Source: Streptosporangium sandarakinum (GTDB taxonomy: Bacteria; Actinomycetota; Actinomycetes; Streptosporangiales; Streptosporangiaceae). From it: 64,000 nt of DNA. The position numbers and the translations under genes were made by a program. Below, piece by piece: positions 23,085 to 34,578 of this stretch (positions are counted from its first letter, which is position 1; the number at the start of each line of letters is the position of its first letter). The notes beneath the pieces are model-generated. The model made no database searches and was not told where the DNA came from. It saw nothing but the letters and a program-made list of their open reading frames with translations. Where the stretch lies: positions 2,790,001-2,854,000 of the forward strand of contig NZ_JACCCO010000001.1 in the NCBI RefSeq assembly GCF_013409935.1, given 5' to 3'.

Positions 23085-24094
23085 GCGGCGGGATCCGTCC
23101 CGCCGTCGGAACCGTGAGCGGCGGAGTCCGTCCCGCCGCCGTCCGGGGCGGGGCGGGCCCGTGAGCGGAAGGTGCGCCGGTAGGTGTCCGGTGGCACGCC
23201 GACCGTGCGGTTGAAGTGCCGGCGCAGCGTCGTGGCGGTGCCCATGCCGGTGGCCGCCGCGATGGTGTCGACGCCGTCGTCGGTGGTCTCCAGCAGTTCC
23301 TGGGCGTGACGGATCCGCTGGGTCAGCAGCCACTGCAGCGGGGTGGTGCCGGTCACCGACCTGAAGTGGCGGTTCAGGTTGCGCGAGCTCATCCGCGCCC
23401 GGCGGGCCAGGTCCTCCACGGTCAGCGGGCGGTCCAGCCGTTCGATCACCCAGGGGAACAGTTCGGCGAGCGGGTGGTTGTCCGGGGCGGGCACCGGGGT
23501 GGTGACGAACTGGGCCTGGCCGCCGTCCCGGTGCGGCGGCACGACCAGGCGGCGGGCGGCCGTGTTGGCGGTCGAGGAGCCGTGGTCGAGGCGGACGAGG
23601 TGCAGGCACAGGTCCATGGCCGCGGCCTTGCCGGCGGAGGTGAGCACGCTGCCCTCGTCCACGTACAGGACGTCCGGGTCCACCTCCACCCGTGGGTGGC
23701 GGACGGCCAGGTCCCGGGTGTGCGCCCAGTGCGTGGTCGCGCGCCTGCCGTCCAGCAGGCCGGCGGCGGCCAGCACGAACGCGCCCGTGCAGAGGGAGGC
23801 CACGCGTGCGCCCGCCTCGTGGGCCTCGCGCACCGCGTCGACCAGGTCCGCGGGCGGATCGACGTCGACGTCGGCCCAGCCCGGGACGATCACGGTGTCG
23901 GCGTGCCTGAGCCGGTCGAGGCCGTGGTCGGGCTCCAGCAGGAAGCTGCCGGTCCGCACGGCGCCCGGCCCGCAGAGCATGAGGCGGTACCAGGGGCCCG
24001 CCACGCCGTCGGGGCGGGTTCCGAAGACCTCGTGGGCCAGCGACAGCTCGAAGTGCAGCATTCCGTCGGTGACGGCCAGCGCGACAGTATGCAT
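23051..24094 (-). CDS. GlxA-family AraC-type regulator (DJ-1/PfpI plus HTH)
   Basis: A 347-residue two-domain regulator. Residues 1-180 are DJ-1/PfpI-like (HTVALAVTDGM, IVPGWADVD, ASLCTGAFVLAAAGLLDGR with the elbow Cys). Residues 200-320 are a double AraC helix-turn-helix (LARRARMSSRNLNRHFRSVTG; TIAAATGMGTATTLRRHFNR). The tail repeats GGTDSAAHG/GGTDPAAHG. ATG at 24092-24094 begins the first strand; an in-frame ATG at 24113-24115 is an alternative. It diverges from the saccharopine dehydrogenase-like gene and may control it. Confidence 0.9.
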   Translation of the reverse strand: MHTVALAVTDGMLHFELSLAHEVFGTRPDGVAGPWYRLMLCGPGAVRTGSFLLEPDHGLDRLRHADTVIVPGWADVDVDPPADLVDAVREAHEAGARVASLCTGAFVLAAAGLLDGRRATTHWAHTRDLAVRHPRVEVDPDVLYVDEGSVLTSAGKAAAMDLCLHLVRLDHGSSTANTAARRLVVPPHRDGGQAQFVTTPVPAPDNHPLAELFPWVIERLDRPLTVEDLARRARMSSRNLNRHFRSVTGTTPLQWLLTQRIRHAQELLETTDDGVDTIAAATGMGTATTLRRHFNRTVGVPPDTYRRTFRSRARPAPDGGGTDSAAHGSDGGTDPAAHGPAGSSSNR

Positions 24095-24206
24095 GTCCGG
24101 AATTGTACGGGTCATGGCGTTCCAGACACTCACGGCGGGATGTTCGCCGCCGCCAGGATGTTCACCACGGATCGCGGCAGATCATTCGAGTGCGAGGAGA
24201 GAAGTC

Positions 24207-25262
24207 ATGGCATCGGGGACATCAGAGGCGTCGGAGGCGGCGGGGCTCAAGGTGGCGGTGTTCGGCGCGTACGGGCACACCGGGCGCTTCGTGGCGGCGC
24301 GGCTGCGGGAGCGCGGGTTCGCCCCGGTCCTGTCCGGCCGTGACGCCGGCAGGCTGGAGGCGATGGCGTCCGAATCGGGGCTGGAGGCCCACCCGGCGTC
24401 GGTCGACGACCCGGCCTCGCTCGACCGCGCGCTGGCCGGCACGGCGGCCGTGATCAACTGTGCCGGGCCCTTCGCCTCGACGGCCGCCCCCGTGATCGAG
24501 GCGGCGCTGCGCGCCGGGATCCCGTACGTGGACGTGGCGGCCGAGATCGAGGCCAACGCCGACACCTTCGCGCACTTCGCGGACCGCGCCCGCGCCGCGG
24601 GAGTGGCGGTCGTCCCCGCGATGGCCTTCTACGGCGGTCTCGGCGACCTGCTGGCCACCGCCGCGATGGGCGACTGGAGCGCGGCCGACGAGGCGCACGT
24701 CGCGTACGGGCTGAGCAGCTGGCACCCGACCCCCGGGACCCGCGCCTCGGGCGTGGTCTCCGGGGAGCGGCGGGCCGGCCGGCGCGTCCGTCACACGAAC
24801 GGCCGGCTGGAGTACCACGACGACGCCCTGCCGACCCTGGAGTGGCCCTTCCCCGACCCGATGGGGCCCCGGGCCGTCATCGGGGAGTTCACGATGGCCG
24901 ACGTCGTCACCATTCCCAGCCACCTGCCCATCCCCGAGGTGCGCACCTACATGACGGTCGAGGCCGCCAGGGACCTGTCGGACCCGGACACGCCGGTGCC
25001 GGCCCCGGTCGACGAGCGCGGGCGGTCCGCGCAGACCTTCCTCGTCGACGTCGTCGTGCGCTCCGGCGACGTCGAACGGCGCGCCGTGGCGAGCGGCCGG
25101 GACATCTACGCCGTCACCGCGCCGCTCGCGGTGGAGGCGGTCGACCGTATCCTCACCGGACGGACCAGGACGGTCGGCGTCGCCTCCGCCGGTGAGATCT
25201 TCGACGCCGCCGACTTCCTCCGCGCGCTGTCCCCGTACATCTCCCTCGAACCACGCCCGTGA
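24207..25262 (+). CDS. Saccharopine dehydrogenase-like NAD(P)-binding protein
   Basis: A 351-residue protein with Rossmann loop FGAYGHTGRFVAARL near residue 20, VINCAGPFASTAAPVIEAAL and a long C-terminal catalytic-like domain. It matches the trans-enoyl-reductase/saccharopine dehydrogenase-like group rather than true lysine-pathway saccharopine dehydrogenase. ATG at 24207 follows GAGGAGAGAAGTC. The frame is open far upstream, but that part antiparallels the AraC-type gene and lacks domain features. A reductase acting on a small molecule is likely. Confidence 0.85.
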   Translation: MASGTSEASEAAGLKVAVFGAYGHTGRFVAARLRERGFAPVLSGRDAGRLEAMASESGLEAHPASVDDPASLDRALAGTAAVINCAGPFASTAAPVIEAALRAGIPYVDVAAEIEANADTFAHFADRARAAGVAVVPAMAFYGGLGDLLATAAMGDWSAADEAHVAYGLSSWHPTPGTRASGVVSGERRAGRRVRHTNGRLEYHDDALPTLEWPFPDPMGPRAVIGEFTMADVVTIPSHLPIPEVRTYMTVEAARDLSDPDTPVPAPVDERGRSAQTFLVDVVVRSGDVERRAVASGRDIYAVTAPLAVEAVDRILTGRTRTVGVASAGEIFDAADFLRALSPYISLEPRP

Positions 25263-25358
25263 CGGGCGGGCCGCCCGTGCCGCCGCGGTCGCGGCGGCTC
25301 CCCGCCCGGTACGGCGGGACGACCGGCGGGATCCTCCTCGCCGGCCGCCACGGGCGCG

Positions 25359-26840
25359 TCAGAACCCCTGCGCGAGCCGGTAGTAGGCCTGGTTCCAGCG
25401 CAGTTCCCTGGCGAACCGCCGGGAGGTGGTCTCGGCGTCGATGACGAGCAGCTCGACGCCGAGCATGTCGGCGAGGTCGGTGAGCTCCTCGGCCCCGACC
25501 GCCGCGGACAGCACGGTGTGGTGCGGCGCGCCGGCCGTCAGCCACGACTCGGCGGAGGTCCGCAGGTCGGGCCGCGGCCGCCAGACGGCGCGGGCCACCG
25601 GCAGGCGCGGCAGCGGCGCCGGCGGGACGACGACGTCGATCTCGTTGGCCACCAGGCGGAACCGGTCGCCCATGTCGGCCAGGCCGACCACCACGGCCGG
25701 TCCGGGCCGGGCGTCGAACACCAGCCGCACCGGGTCCTCCCGGTTGCCGATGCCCAGCGGGTGGATCTCGCACGAGGGCGTGCCCTCGGCGATGCTGGGG
25801 CAGACCTCCAGCATGTGGGCGCCGAGGATCAGCTCCTCCCCCGGGGTGAGGTGGTAGGTGTAGTCCTCCATGAAGGAGGTGCCGCCCGGCAGCCCGGCCG
25901 ACATCGCCTTCAGCGTGCGCAGCAGCACCGAGGTCTTCCAGTCGCCCTCGCCGCCGAAGCCGTAGCCGTCGGCCATGAGCCGCTGTACGGCGAGCCCCGG
26001 GAGCTGCCGCAGCCCGCCGAGGTCCTCGAAGTTCGTGGTGAACGCCCGGAACCCGCCGGCCTCCAGGAAGGCGCGCAGGCCCAGCTCGATGCGGGCCGCG
26101 TAGCGCAGGGAGTCGTGCCGCCCGCCGTCCGCGCGCAGCTCGGGGGCCATCCGGTAGAGGTCCTCGTACTCCTTGACCAGCGCGCCCACGTCGGCGTCCG
26201 ACGCGGCGTCCACGGCCTCGACCAGGTCGTTGACGCCGTAGGTGTTGACCGACACGCCGAACCGGAGCTGGGCCTCGACCTTGTCGCCCTCGGTCACCGC
26301 CACGTCGCGCATGTTGTCGCCGAAGCGGGCGAGCCGGAGGGAGGCCAGCTCGGCCCGTCCGGCGGCGGCCCGCGCCCACGCGGCGACGCGTGCCGCCACG
26401 GCGGGGTCGCCGACGTGCCCGGCGACGGTCTTGCGCGGCACCCCGAGCCTGGCCTGGATGTGGCCGAACTCGCGGTCGCCGTGCGCGGCCTGGTTGAGGT
26501 TCATGAAGTCCATGTCGATGGAGCTCCACGGCAGCTCGACGTTGGCCTGCGTGTGCAGGTGCAGCAGCGGCTTGCGCAGCGCGTCGAGCCCGGCGATCCA
26601 CATCTTGGCCGGGGAGAACGTGTGCATCCACGCGATGAGGCCGGCGCAGTCGTCGTCGGCGTTCGCCTCCAGGCACACCTGGCGGATGGCCGCCGCGTCG
26701 GTGAGCACCGGCAGCCACTCCACCTCGAACGGCAGCGCCTCGCCCAGTCTCCCGGCGATCTCCCGGGACTGCCCGGCCACCTGGCGCAGCGTGTCCTCGC
26801 CGTACAGGCCCTGGCTGCCGGTCAGGAACCATAGCTTCAC
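25359..26840 (-). CDS. araA: L-arabinose isomerase
   Basis: A 493-residue AraA, the usual length (about 500). It converts L-arabinose to L-ribulose using Mn2+. Family features include [15 protein letters not shown] at the start, [23 protein letters not shown], the metal-binding [12 protein letters not shown] region with [12 protein letters not shown], and late [14 protein letters not shown]. The GTG at 26838-26840 overlaps the araD stop by four bases (GTGA). It is the last gene of the seven-gene arabinose operon; a stop at 25359 is followed by about 100 bases with no clear terminator before the convergent gene. Confidence 0.97.
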   Translation of the reverse strand: MKLWFLTGSQGLYGEDTLRQVAGQSREIAGRLGEALPFEVEWLPVLTDAAAIRQVCLEANADDDCAGLIAWMHTFSPAKMWIAGLDALRKPLLHLHTQANVELPWSSIDMDFMNLNQAAHGDREFGHIQARLGVPRKTVAGHVGDPAVAARVAAWARAAAGRAELASLRLARFGDNMRDVAVTEGDKVEAQLRFGVSVNTYGVNDLVEAVDAASDADVGALVKEYEDLYRMAPELRADGGRHDSLRYAARIELGLRAFLEAGGFRAFTTNFEDLGGLRQLPGLAVQRLMADGYGFGGEGDWKTSVLLRTLKAMSAGLPGGTSFMEDYTYHLTPGEELILGAHMLEVCPSIAEGTPSCEIHPLGIGNREDPVRLVFDARPGPAVVVGLADMGDRFRLVANEIDVVVPPAPLPRLPVARAVWRPRPDLRTSAESWLTAGAPHHTVLSAAVGAEELTDLADMLGVELLVIDAETTSRRFARELRWNQAYYRLAQGF

Positions 26841-27514
26841 CGGTGACTCCTCTGTCCGTAGACGTTCTGGTAGCGGTCGTACAGGCTGTCGACGTCGCCC
26901 GGGGCGATCGGCGCCGGGGCGCCGAGCTGGCGGGCGACGTGCACGGTGCGGGCGACGTCCTCGCACATCACGGCTGTCTTGACGGCCGCCTTCGGCGACT
27001 CGCCGATCGTGAAGACCCCGTGGTTGCGCATGAGGACCGCGCGGGAGCGGTGCCCGGCCAGGGTCTCCACGATCCCCCGGCCGATGTCGTCGCCGCCGAT
27101 CAGCGCGAACGGCCCGACCGGGATCTCACCGCCGAACTCGTCGGCCATCGCGGTCAGCACGCAGGGGATCGGCTCGCCTCGGGCAGCCCAGGCGGAGGCG
27201 TACGTGGAGTGGGTGTGCGCCACCCCGTTCACCTCCGGCATGTGCCGGTAGACGTAGGCGTGCGCGGCCGTGTCGCTGGAGGGCGCGAGCGACCCCTCGA
27301 CGAGGTCGCCGTCCAGGTCGCACACGACGATCGACTCCGGGGTCAGGTCGTCGTACGACACGCCGCTGGGCTTGATGACGAAAAGGTCCGCCCCGGGCAC
27401 CCGCCCGGAGATGTTGCCCGCGGTCCACGCCACGAGGTCGTAGCGGACCAGCTCGGTGTGGAGGCGGCAGACGGTCTCCCGCAGTTCCTCGATCACACGC
27501 TTCTCCTCGTTCAT
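26837..27514 (-). CDS. araD: L-ribulose-5-phosphate 4-epimerase
   Basis: A 225-residue class II aldolase-like epimerase that makes D-xylulose 5-phosphate. Zinc ligands fit [11 protein letters not shown] (His-98, His-100) and a later histidine in [23 protein letters not shown] is the phosphate loop. ATG at 27512-27514. The first codons are preceded 35 bases upstream by a near-identical copy of the same DNA (see repeat), so a false upstream start with [12 protein letters not shown] sequence exists in fragment form only. It is coupled to araA by overlap and lies after araB. Confidence 0.96.
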   Translation of the reverse strand: MNEEKRVIEELRETVCRLHTELVRYDLVAWTAGNISGRVPGADLFVIKPSGVSYDDLTPESIVVCDLDGDLVEGSLAPSSDTAAHAYVYRHMPEVNGVAHTHSTYASAWAARGEPIPCVLTAMADEFGGEIPVGPFALIGGDDIGRGIVETLAGHRSRAVLMRNHGVFTIGESPKAAVKTAVMCEDVARTVHVARQLGAPAPIAPGDVDSLYDRYQNVYGQRSHR

Positions 27515-27675
27515 CCGCCCGCCCCGATCACACGCTTCTCCTCATTGCGGTCGCGGTTCACCCGCTCGTCCCGCCCTTGGTCGCCGCTCACCCGCTCGTC
27601 CCGCCCCTGGTCGCCGCTCACCCGCTCGCCTCGTTCCGGTCGCGCCTCACGCGCTCGCCTCGTTCCTGATCGCGC
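27490..27675. repeat. Duplicated araD start plus 30-bp repeats between araB and araD
   Basis: The bases covering the araD start (27490-27514) recur with few changes at 27525-27546. From about 27557 to 27675 a 30-bp unit with core CACCCGCTCG(T/C)C repeats at 30, 30 and 29-bp steps, the last entering the final codons of araB. The spacing suggests slippage-driven growth of the spacer. Confidence 0.7.
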
Positions 27676-29296
27676 GGAGCCGGTGCAGCATGCCGCCGTC
27701 CGCGAAGTGGTCGTGCAGCCGGCGGTACTCGGCGTACAGCCGGTCGTAGGCGTCGGCCCGTTTCGGGTCGGGCAGGTAGGCGCCGGTGACGCGCTTGCCC
27801 ATCGCCGCCGCGGCCGCCGTGATGTCGGGGTGGGCGCCCGCGGCGACGGCCGCGTGGATCGCCGAGCCGAGGGCCGGTCCCTGGCCGGAGCCGATCACCG
27901 ACAGCGGCCGGCGCAGCACGTCGGCGTACACCTGCATGAGGAAGGGGTTCCTCAGCAGGCCGCCGGCGACCACGAACTCCTCCACCGGCACGCCGGCGTC
28001 CTCGAACGTCTCCACGATCAGGCGGGCGCCGTACGCGGTGGCCTCGATGAGCGCGCGGTAGACGTCCTCGGGCCGGGTGGCGAGCGTCTGCCCGGCGATC
28101 ACGCCGGACAGGGTGTGGTCGACCAGGATGGAGCGGTTGCCGCCGTGCCAGTCGAGCGCGACCAGCCCGTGCTGCCCGACCCTCTGCTCCGCGGCCAGCT
28201 CCGTCAGGTACTCGTGCGGGCCGAGGCCCCGCTCCGCGGCCCGCACGGCGTACGGCGCGGGCACGCAGTGGTCCACGTACCAGGCGAGGATGTCGCCGAC
28301 GGCGGACTGGCCCGCCTCGTAGCCCCACAGGCCGGGCACGATGCCGTCGCGCACCACCCCGCACATCCCGGGCACCTCGGCCAGGCGGTCGGAGCACATG
28401 ACGTGGCAGGTGGAGGTGCCCATGATGGCGACCATCTGGCCGGGCCGCACCGCGTCGGCGGCGGCCGCGGTGACGTGCGCGTCGACGTTGCCGACGGCCA
28501 CCGCGACGCCCTCGGGCAGGCCCGTCCACCCGGCGGCCCGCGCGGTCAGCCGACCGGCGAGGCCGCCGAGCGGTGCGAGCTCCCGGCCGAGCTTGCCGGT
28601 GAAACCGGCGAAGGAGGGGTTCAGCGCGGCCAGGAAGTCCTCGGAGGGATAGCCGCCGTCCTGGAAGATCCCCTTGTAGCCGGCGGTGCAGACGTTGCGG
28701 GTCTCCACACCGGTGAGCTGCCAGACGATCCAGTCGGCGGCCTCGATCCAGCGGTCGGCCAGCGCGTAGGTCTCCGGGTCCTCCTCCAGGACCTGCAGTC
28801 CCTTGGCGAACTCCCACTCGGAGGAGATCCTGCCGCCGTACCGGGGCAGCCAGAGCTCGCCGCGCCGGGCGGCCAGCGCGTTGATCCGGTCGGCGTGCGG
28901 CTGCGCCGCGTGGTGCTTCCACAGCTTGGGCCAGGCGTGCGGCCGGCCGGGCCGCGACTCGCACAGCGGAACGCCGTCCGCCGTGGCGGGCAGCACCGTG
29001 CAGGCCGTGAAGTCGGTGCCGACGCCGATCACCCGCTCCGGCGGGACCCCCGACGCCGCCAGGGCCTCCGGTACGGCGTGCCGCAGCACGTCGATCCAGT
29101 CCTGGGGCGCCTGCAGCGCCCAGTCGGGGCCGAGCCGGACGCCCGGCCCGGGGAGGGCGTCCTCGATCACCCCGTGGGCGTACTCGTGGACCGCGCCGCC
29201 CAGCTCCGCGCCGTCGCTCACCCGCACCACCACGGCCCTGCCCGACAGGGTCCCGAAGTCGACGCCGACGACGTAGCGCTCGCCGTTACCGCTCAC
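27647..29296 (-). CDS. araB: L-ribulokinase (FGGY family)
   Basis: A 549-residue kinase that phosphorylates L-ribulose. The N-terminal ATP/sugar loop GVDFGTLSGRAVVVRV is diagnostic for AraB, GTDFTACTVLP and WPKLWKHHAAQ are substrate elements, and the FGGY signature region appears as FVVAGGLLRNPFLMQVYADV with GPALGSAIHAAV. GTG at 29294-29296 follows GGAGAGCAT. Length is close to E. coli AraB (566). It lies between the permease and araD genes; a repeat-filled 132-base spacer before araD may allow differential expression. Confidence 0.96.
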   Translation of the reverse strand: MSGNGERYVVGVDFGTLSGRAVVVRVSDGAELGGAVHEYAHGVIEDALPGPGVRLGPDWALQAPQDWIDVLRHAVPEALAASGVPPERVIGVGTDFTACTVLPATADGVPLCESRPGRPHAWPKLWKHHAAQPHADRINALAARRGELWLPRYGGRISSEWEFAKGLQVLEEDPETYALADRWIEAADWIVWQLTGVETRNVCTAGYKGIFQDGGYPSEDFLAALNPSFAGFTGKLGRELAPLGGLAGRLTARAAGWTGLPEGVAVAVGNVDAHVTAAAADAVRPGQMVAIMGTSTCHVMCSDRLAEVPGMCGVVRDGIVPGLWGYEAGQSAVGDILAWYVDHCVPAPYAVRAAERGLGPHEYLTELAAEQRVGQHGLVALDWHGGNRSILVDHTLSGVIAGQTLATRPEDVYRALIEATAYGARLIVETFEDAGVPVEEFVVAGGLLRNPFLMQVYADVLRRPLSVIGSGQGPALGSAIHAAVAAGAHPDITAAAAAMGKRVTGAYLPDPKRADAYDRLYAEYRRLHDHFADGGMLHRLRAIRNEASA

Positions 29297-29353
29297 ATGC
29301 TCTCCAAACTCGTCACGCGCTCTCCGGACTCGACGGTGGGGACGTCCCGGCGG

Positions 29354-30337
29354 CTACCGCCTGCGGGCCGTGATCAGGCGCTGCATCAGGATGAAGACGA
29401 ACAGAAGCAGGCCGATGAGGATCCGCGTCCACCAGGAGCTCAGCGTGCCCTCGAAGCTGATGATCGTCTGGATCAGGCCGAGCACGAGCACGCCCAGCAC
29501 GGTGCCGAACAGATAGCCCGAGCCGCCGGTCAGCAGGGTGCCGCCGATCACGACGGCCCCGATCGCGTCGAGCTCCATCCCGACCGCGTGCAGGCCGTAC
29601 CCGGACAGCATGTAGAACGACAGCACCAGGCCGCCGAGCGCGGAGCAGAAGCCGCTGATCGTGTAGACGGCGATCTTCGTCCGCGCCACCGGGAGGCCCA
29701 TGAGCAGCGCCGACTGCTCGTTCCCGCCGGTGGCGTACACGTTCCGGCCGAGCCGGGTGTGGTGGAGCGTGTACGCCGCCGCGACGACCACGGCGGCGGC
29801 GACCACCACGCCGGGCGAGATCCACATGTCCGCGCCGAGGTCGATCCGCGTCTGCGCGAACGCGGTGAACACCGGATCGTCGACGGGGATCGACCGGGCG
29901 CCGATCGTGTAGCACAGGCCGCGGGCCAGGAACATCCCGGCGAGCGTCACGATGAACGGCTGGATCTCGAAGTAGTGGATGATCGCGCCCATGCCGAGGC
30001 CGAGGACCGCCCCGATGAGCAGCACGAGCATCATGACCGGCCAGGGGGACCAGCCCTGCTTCAGCAGCGTCGCGGCGACCATGGTGGACAGCGCCACCAC
30101 CGAGCCGACCGACAGGTCGATGCCGCCCGCGAGGATCACGAAGGTCATCCCGACGGCCACGACCAGCAGGAACGCGTTGTCGATGAAGACGTTGAGGATG
30201 ATCTGCCCGGTGGCGAACCCCTCGTACCGGATGCCCCCCGCGGCGAACATGGCGAGGAACAGCGCGGCCGTGACCAGGACCGGGACGTATCTGCGCGGCA
30301 CCCGGGCCTTGCGGCCCGGGACGGTCGCGACGGTCAT
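29354..30337 (-). CDS. Sugar ABC transporter permease (YjfF-like)
   Basis: A 327-residue inner-membrane permease of the ribose/galactofuranose family with eight to ten hydrophobic segments. The EAA-like cytoplasmic loop is GNEQSALLMGLPVARTKIAVY, and GGIDLSVGSVVAL is the conserved membrane motif. ATG at 30335-30337 overlaps the stop of the preceding permease gene (ATGA). Two different permeases with one ATPase and one binding protein match the YtfQRT-YjfF layout. Given araBAD downstream, L-arabinose is the likely cargo. Confidence 0.92.
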   Translation of the reverse strand: MTVATVPGRKARVPRRYVPVLVTAALFLAMFAAGGIRYEGFATGQIILNVFIDNAFLLVVAVGMTFVILAGGIDLSVGSVVALSTMVAATLLKQGWSPWPVMMLVLLIGAVLGLGMGAIIHYFEIQPFIVTLAGMFLARGLCYTIGARSIPVDDPVFTAFAQTRIDLGADMWISPGVVVAAAVVVAAAYTLHHTRLGRNVYATGGNEQSALLMGLPVARTKIAVYTISGFCSALGGLVLSFYMLSGYGLHAVGMELDAIGAVVIGGTLLTGGSGYLFGTVLGVLVLGLIQTIISFEGTLSSWWTRILIGLLLFVFILMQRLITARRR

Positions 30338-31427
30338 GCCGAGACCCCCACCTTCTCTTCCGCCACCGGGGACGCGCCGGCGGGGCGGCGGCGCCGATGG
30401 AAGACCTTCGCGCGGAAGGCCGGGGACTGGACCAGGCAGACGACGGTCACCACGAGCGCCTTGAACAGCAGCGTCGTCTCCGGCGGCACGCCGATCGAGT
30501 AGATCGTGGTGGTCAGCGTCTGGATGATGAGCGCGCCCAGCACGGTGCCGCCGAGCGAGAACCGGCCGCCCGACAGCGGGGTGCCGCCGATCACGACGGC
30601 CAGGATCGCGTCCAGCTCGATCCACAACCCGGCGTTGTTGCCGTCGGCGCTGGAGACGTTCGAGCTGATCATGAGCCCGGCGATCCCCGCGCACAGCGCG
30701 CAGAACGTGTAGACGGTCAGGATCACCCCGCGCGCGCCGATGCCGGCCAGCCGGCTCGCCTCGGCGTTGCCGCCGACCGACTCGATGAGCAGGCCGAGGG
30801 CGAGCCGCCGGGTGAGGAACGCGGTCAGCGCCAGCACCGCGAGCACGATGACGATCCCGAACGGCAGCGTGAGCCAGTAGCCCCCGCCGATCAGCTTGTA
30901 CGGCGCGCTGTTGACCGTGATGATCTGGCCGTCGGTGATGAGCTGGGCGAGGCCGCGCCCGGCGACCATGAGGATCAGCGTCGCGATGATGGGCTGGACC
31001 CCCACGCCCGCGACGAGCAGGCCGTTCCAGGCGCCGAGCGCCACCGACAGCGCGAGGGCGACGCCGGCCGCCGCCAGCACGCCGCCCGCCGAGTTCTGGT
31101 CGCCGAGGTCGCTGATCCGCAGGCACGCGAGCGCCCCGGAGATCGCCACGACCGAGCCCACCGACAGGTCGATCCCCCGGGTCGCGATGACCAGCGTCAT
31201 GCCCAGCGCCACGAGGATCAGGGGCGCGCCGAACCTGACGATGTCGATCAGGCTGCCGTAGAGGTGGCCGTCCTTGAGCTCGACCCTGAAGAAGCCGTCG
31301 GTGAACACCGGGTTGATCAGCAGCAGCGCCACCAGGATCACGGCGGGCCAGAACAGGCGGTGCCCGAGCAGGCGGCGTCCGGGCGAGGCGGACGCGGACC
31401 CGGAGGCTGGTGCGGGTGAGGGTGCGG

Positions 31428-31431
<4 letters not shown>
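30334..31431 (-). CDS. Sugar ABC transporter permease (YtfT-like)
   Basis: A 365-residue permease, the partner of the YjfF-like protein. It has a hydrophilic Ser/Ala/Pro N-terminus, about nine membrane helices, the GIDLSVGSVVAISGAL motif and the coupling loop GNAEASRLAGIGARGVILTVY. ATG at 31429-31431 overlaps the ATPase stop. A larger frame upstream reads through the ATPase gene and is not coding. The C-terminal basic tail ([12 protein letters not shown]) is cytoplasmic. Confidence 0.93.
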
Positions 31432-32939
<1,508 letters not shown>

Positions 32940-32993
32940 GTGGCGTCTCTCTCCTCGTCGGCTGTCCTCACCGGCTCTCCTCACCGGACGGCG

Positions 32994-33020
32994 GGCCGCC
33001 CCCGTTCCACGGGGGCGGCC
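32994..33020 (-). terminator. Intra-operon hairpin after binding-protein gene
   Basis: GGCCGCCCCCGT-tcc-ACGGGGGCGGCC is a perfect 12-bp stem nine bases after the binding-protein stop. Without a U-tract it probably works as partial terminator or mRNA-stabilising end, giving excess binding protein. Confidence 0.6.
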
Positions 33021-33029
33021 GGTCCCGGA

Positions 33030-34004
33030 TCAGTACTTGCGACCGGGCAGCGCGTCCTTCGCCTGCTCCTGGGTGAACGTGGTCTCCTCCGTCACGACGC
33101 GGTCGGGGACCTGCTCGCCCTTCACGACCTTCTTGGCCAGGTCCATGAGCTGGGGGCCGAGCAGCGGGCTGCACTCGACGATGAAGCTGATCTTTCCGTC
33201 GGCCAGCGCCTGCATGCCGTCGTGGACCGCGTCCACCGAGATGATCTTGATGTCCTTGCCGGGCACCTTGCCGGCGCCCTCGATGGCCTCGATCGCGCCG
33301 AGCGCCATGTCGTCGTTGTGCGCGTACAGGACGTCGATCTTCGGGTTGGCCTTGAGGAACGCCTCCATGACCTCCTTGCCCTTGGCCCGGGTGAAGTCGC
33401 CGGTCTGCGAGGCGATGACCTTGAACCTGGGGTCGGCGGAGACGACCTGCTCGAAGCCCTCCTTGCGGTCGTTGGCCGGGGCGGACCCCGTCGTGCCCTC
33501 AAGCTGGACGATGTTCACCTGGTCGGTGCCGTCCTTGTACTGGTCGACCAGCCACTGGCCGGCCTTCTTGCCCTCCTCGACGAAGTCGGAGCCGAGGAAG
33601 GTCTTGTAGAGGCTCTTGTCCTGCGAGTCCACGGCCCGGTCGGTCAGGATGACCGGGATCTTGGCGTTCCTCGCCTCGTTCAGCACCGTGTCCCAGCCCG
33701 ACTCGACGACCGGCGAGAACGCGATGACGTCGACCTTCTGCTGGATGTAGGAGCGGATCGCCTTGATCTGGTTCTCCTGCTTCTGCTGGGCGTCGGAGAA
33801 CTTCAGCTCGACGCCCGCCGACTTCGCGGACTCCTGGACCGACTTGGTGTTGGCCGTGCGCCAGCCGCTCTCCGCGCCGACCTGGGCGAAGCCCATGACG
33901 ATCTTCCCGTCGGACGAGCCGCCCGAGCCGCCTGAACCGCTGCATCCGGCCATGGCCAGTGTCGTGACGCCGACCAGGACCAGCGCCGAGATCCTCTTGA
34001 ACAC
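33030..34004 (-). CDS. Sugar-binding lipoprotein of ABC transporter (YtfQ-like)
   Basis: A 324-residue periplasmic-binding-protein-like lipoprotein. The signal ends in the lipobox LAMAGC, so Cys-21 would be lipidated. Mature sequence VMGFAQVGAESGWRTANTKSV is characteristic of YtfQ-type galactofuranose/arabinose binders, and SPVVESGWDTVL, DRAVDSQDKSLYKTFLGSD and YAHNDDMALGAIEAIEGAG form the hinge and ligand cleft. GTG at 34002-34004 follows AAAGGAA. It is the promoter-proximal gene, behind the LacI-type operators. Ligand is inferred as L-arabinose from operon content. Confidence 0.95.
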   Translation of the reverse strand: MFKRISALVLVGVTTLAMAGCSGSGGSGGSSDGKIVMGFAQVGAESGWRTANTKSVQESAKSAGVELKFSDAQQKQENQIKAIRSYIQQKVDVIAFSPVVESGWDTVLNEARNAKIPVILTDRAVDSQDKSLYKTFLGSDFVEEGKKAGQWLVDQYKDGTDQVNIVQLEGTTGSAPANDRKEGFEQVVSADPRFKVIASQTGDFTRAKGKEVMEAFLKANPKIDVLYAHNDDMALGAIEAIEGAGKVPGKDIKIISVDAVHDGMQALADGKISFIVECSPLLGPQLMDLAKKVVKGEQVPDRVVTEETTFTQEQAKDALPGRKY

Positions 34005-34113
34005 GGGGGTTCCTTTCTGGGGTCAGTGCCGGGACGACGGAGCCCCCCTTGCCCGGCCTCGATGCCCGGCGCTCGGCCCCGCCGAATGCTCCTCGCGTTC
34101 GGCCTGAGAAGAC

Positions 34114-34141
34114 TGTGAGCGCTAACATTAAGCGTCGTCAA
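34114..34141 (-). promoter_or_regulatory. Promoter with LacI-type operator for the arabinose operon
   Basis: On the minus strand, -35 TTGACG (34141-34136) is followed by TGTTAGCGCTCACA (34127-34114), which differs by one base from a symmetrical LacI/GalR-family operator. CACAGT lies 18 bp from the -35 as a possible -10. Repressor bound here would block polymerase until sugar is present. No LacI-family gene lies in the window. Confidence 0.7.
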
Positions 34142-34238
34142 GGTGGCCTCCGGTTACGTTCTGGTCACACCGAAATGATCCGTTAACACCCGTTGACGTT
34201 CTCTCCGAATAGTTCTTAAATGGAGTCCGGGCTCTGGA

Positions 34239-34252
34239 TGTTAACGCTCACC
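34239..34252 (-). promoter_or_regulatory. Second LacI-type operator
   Basis: TGTTAACGCTCACC is a second copy of the operator about 125 bp upstream of the first (centre to centre), at a distance suited to repression by DNA looping. Confidence 0.6.
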
Positions 34253-34536
34253 AAAGGACTGTACGTATGACGCCGACGCCCCGTACGGCAGCGTCGCCGC
34301 AGGTGAGAAAGAGAGCAACGGCCCGGCATTCCAGGCCCGGCCGCGCAGGGCGGCGCGATTTCCGCGATGCCGGCCGTCGGGCTCCACCGCCGTCCCGAAT
34401 TTCGTCGCGCCGATACCGCGTGAATTCCCCGTATCGAAATCCGCCCGTCCACCGGCCGCGACGACCGTGCCGGGCGGCCCGGCGCCGCGCGCGACGACCG
34501 GCCCGGCACCGGTCGCGGACCGGTTCAGCCGTGCCG

Positions 34537-34578
34537 ACACCGGCCTCCGGCGGAGTGCTCGCCGCCGGAGGCCGGTGT
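34537..34578 (-). terminator. 16-bp hairpin after ArsC-like gene
   Basis: ACACCGGCCTCCGGCG (34537-34552) pairs perfectly with CGCCGGAGGCCGGTGT (34563-34578) around ten bases, eight bases past the ArsC-like stop. Confidence 0.7.

Noticed and set aside
26843-30502. A 1219-codon open frame on the plus strand opposite the arabinose genes
   Set aside because: It is antisense to araD, araB and permease genes that carry full family motifs, and its sequence is His/Asp/Val/Arg-rich with no domain; long antisense frames are common at this G+C.
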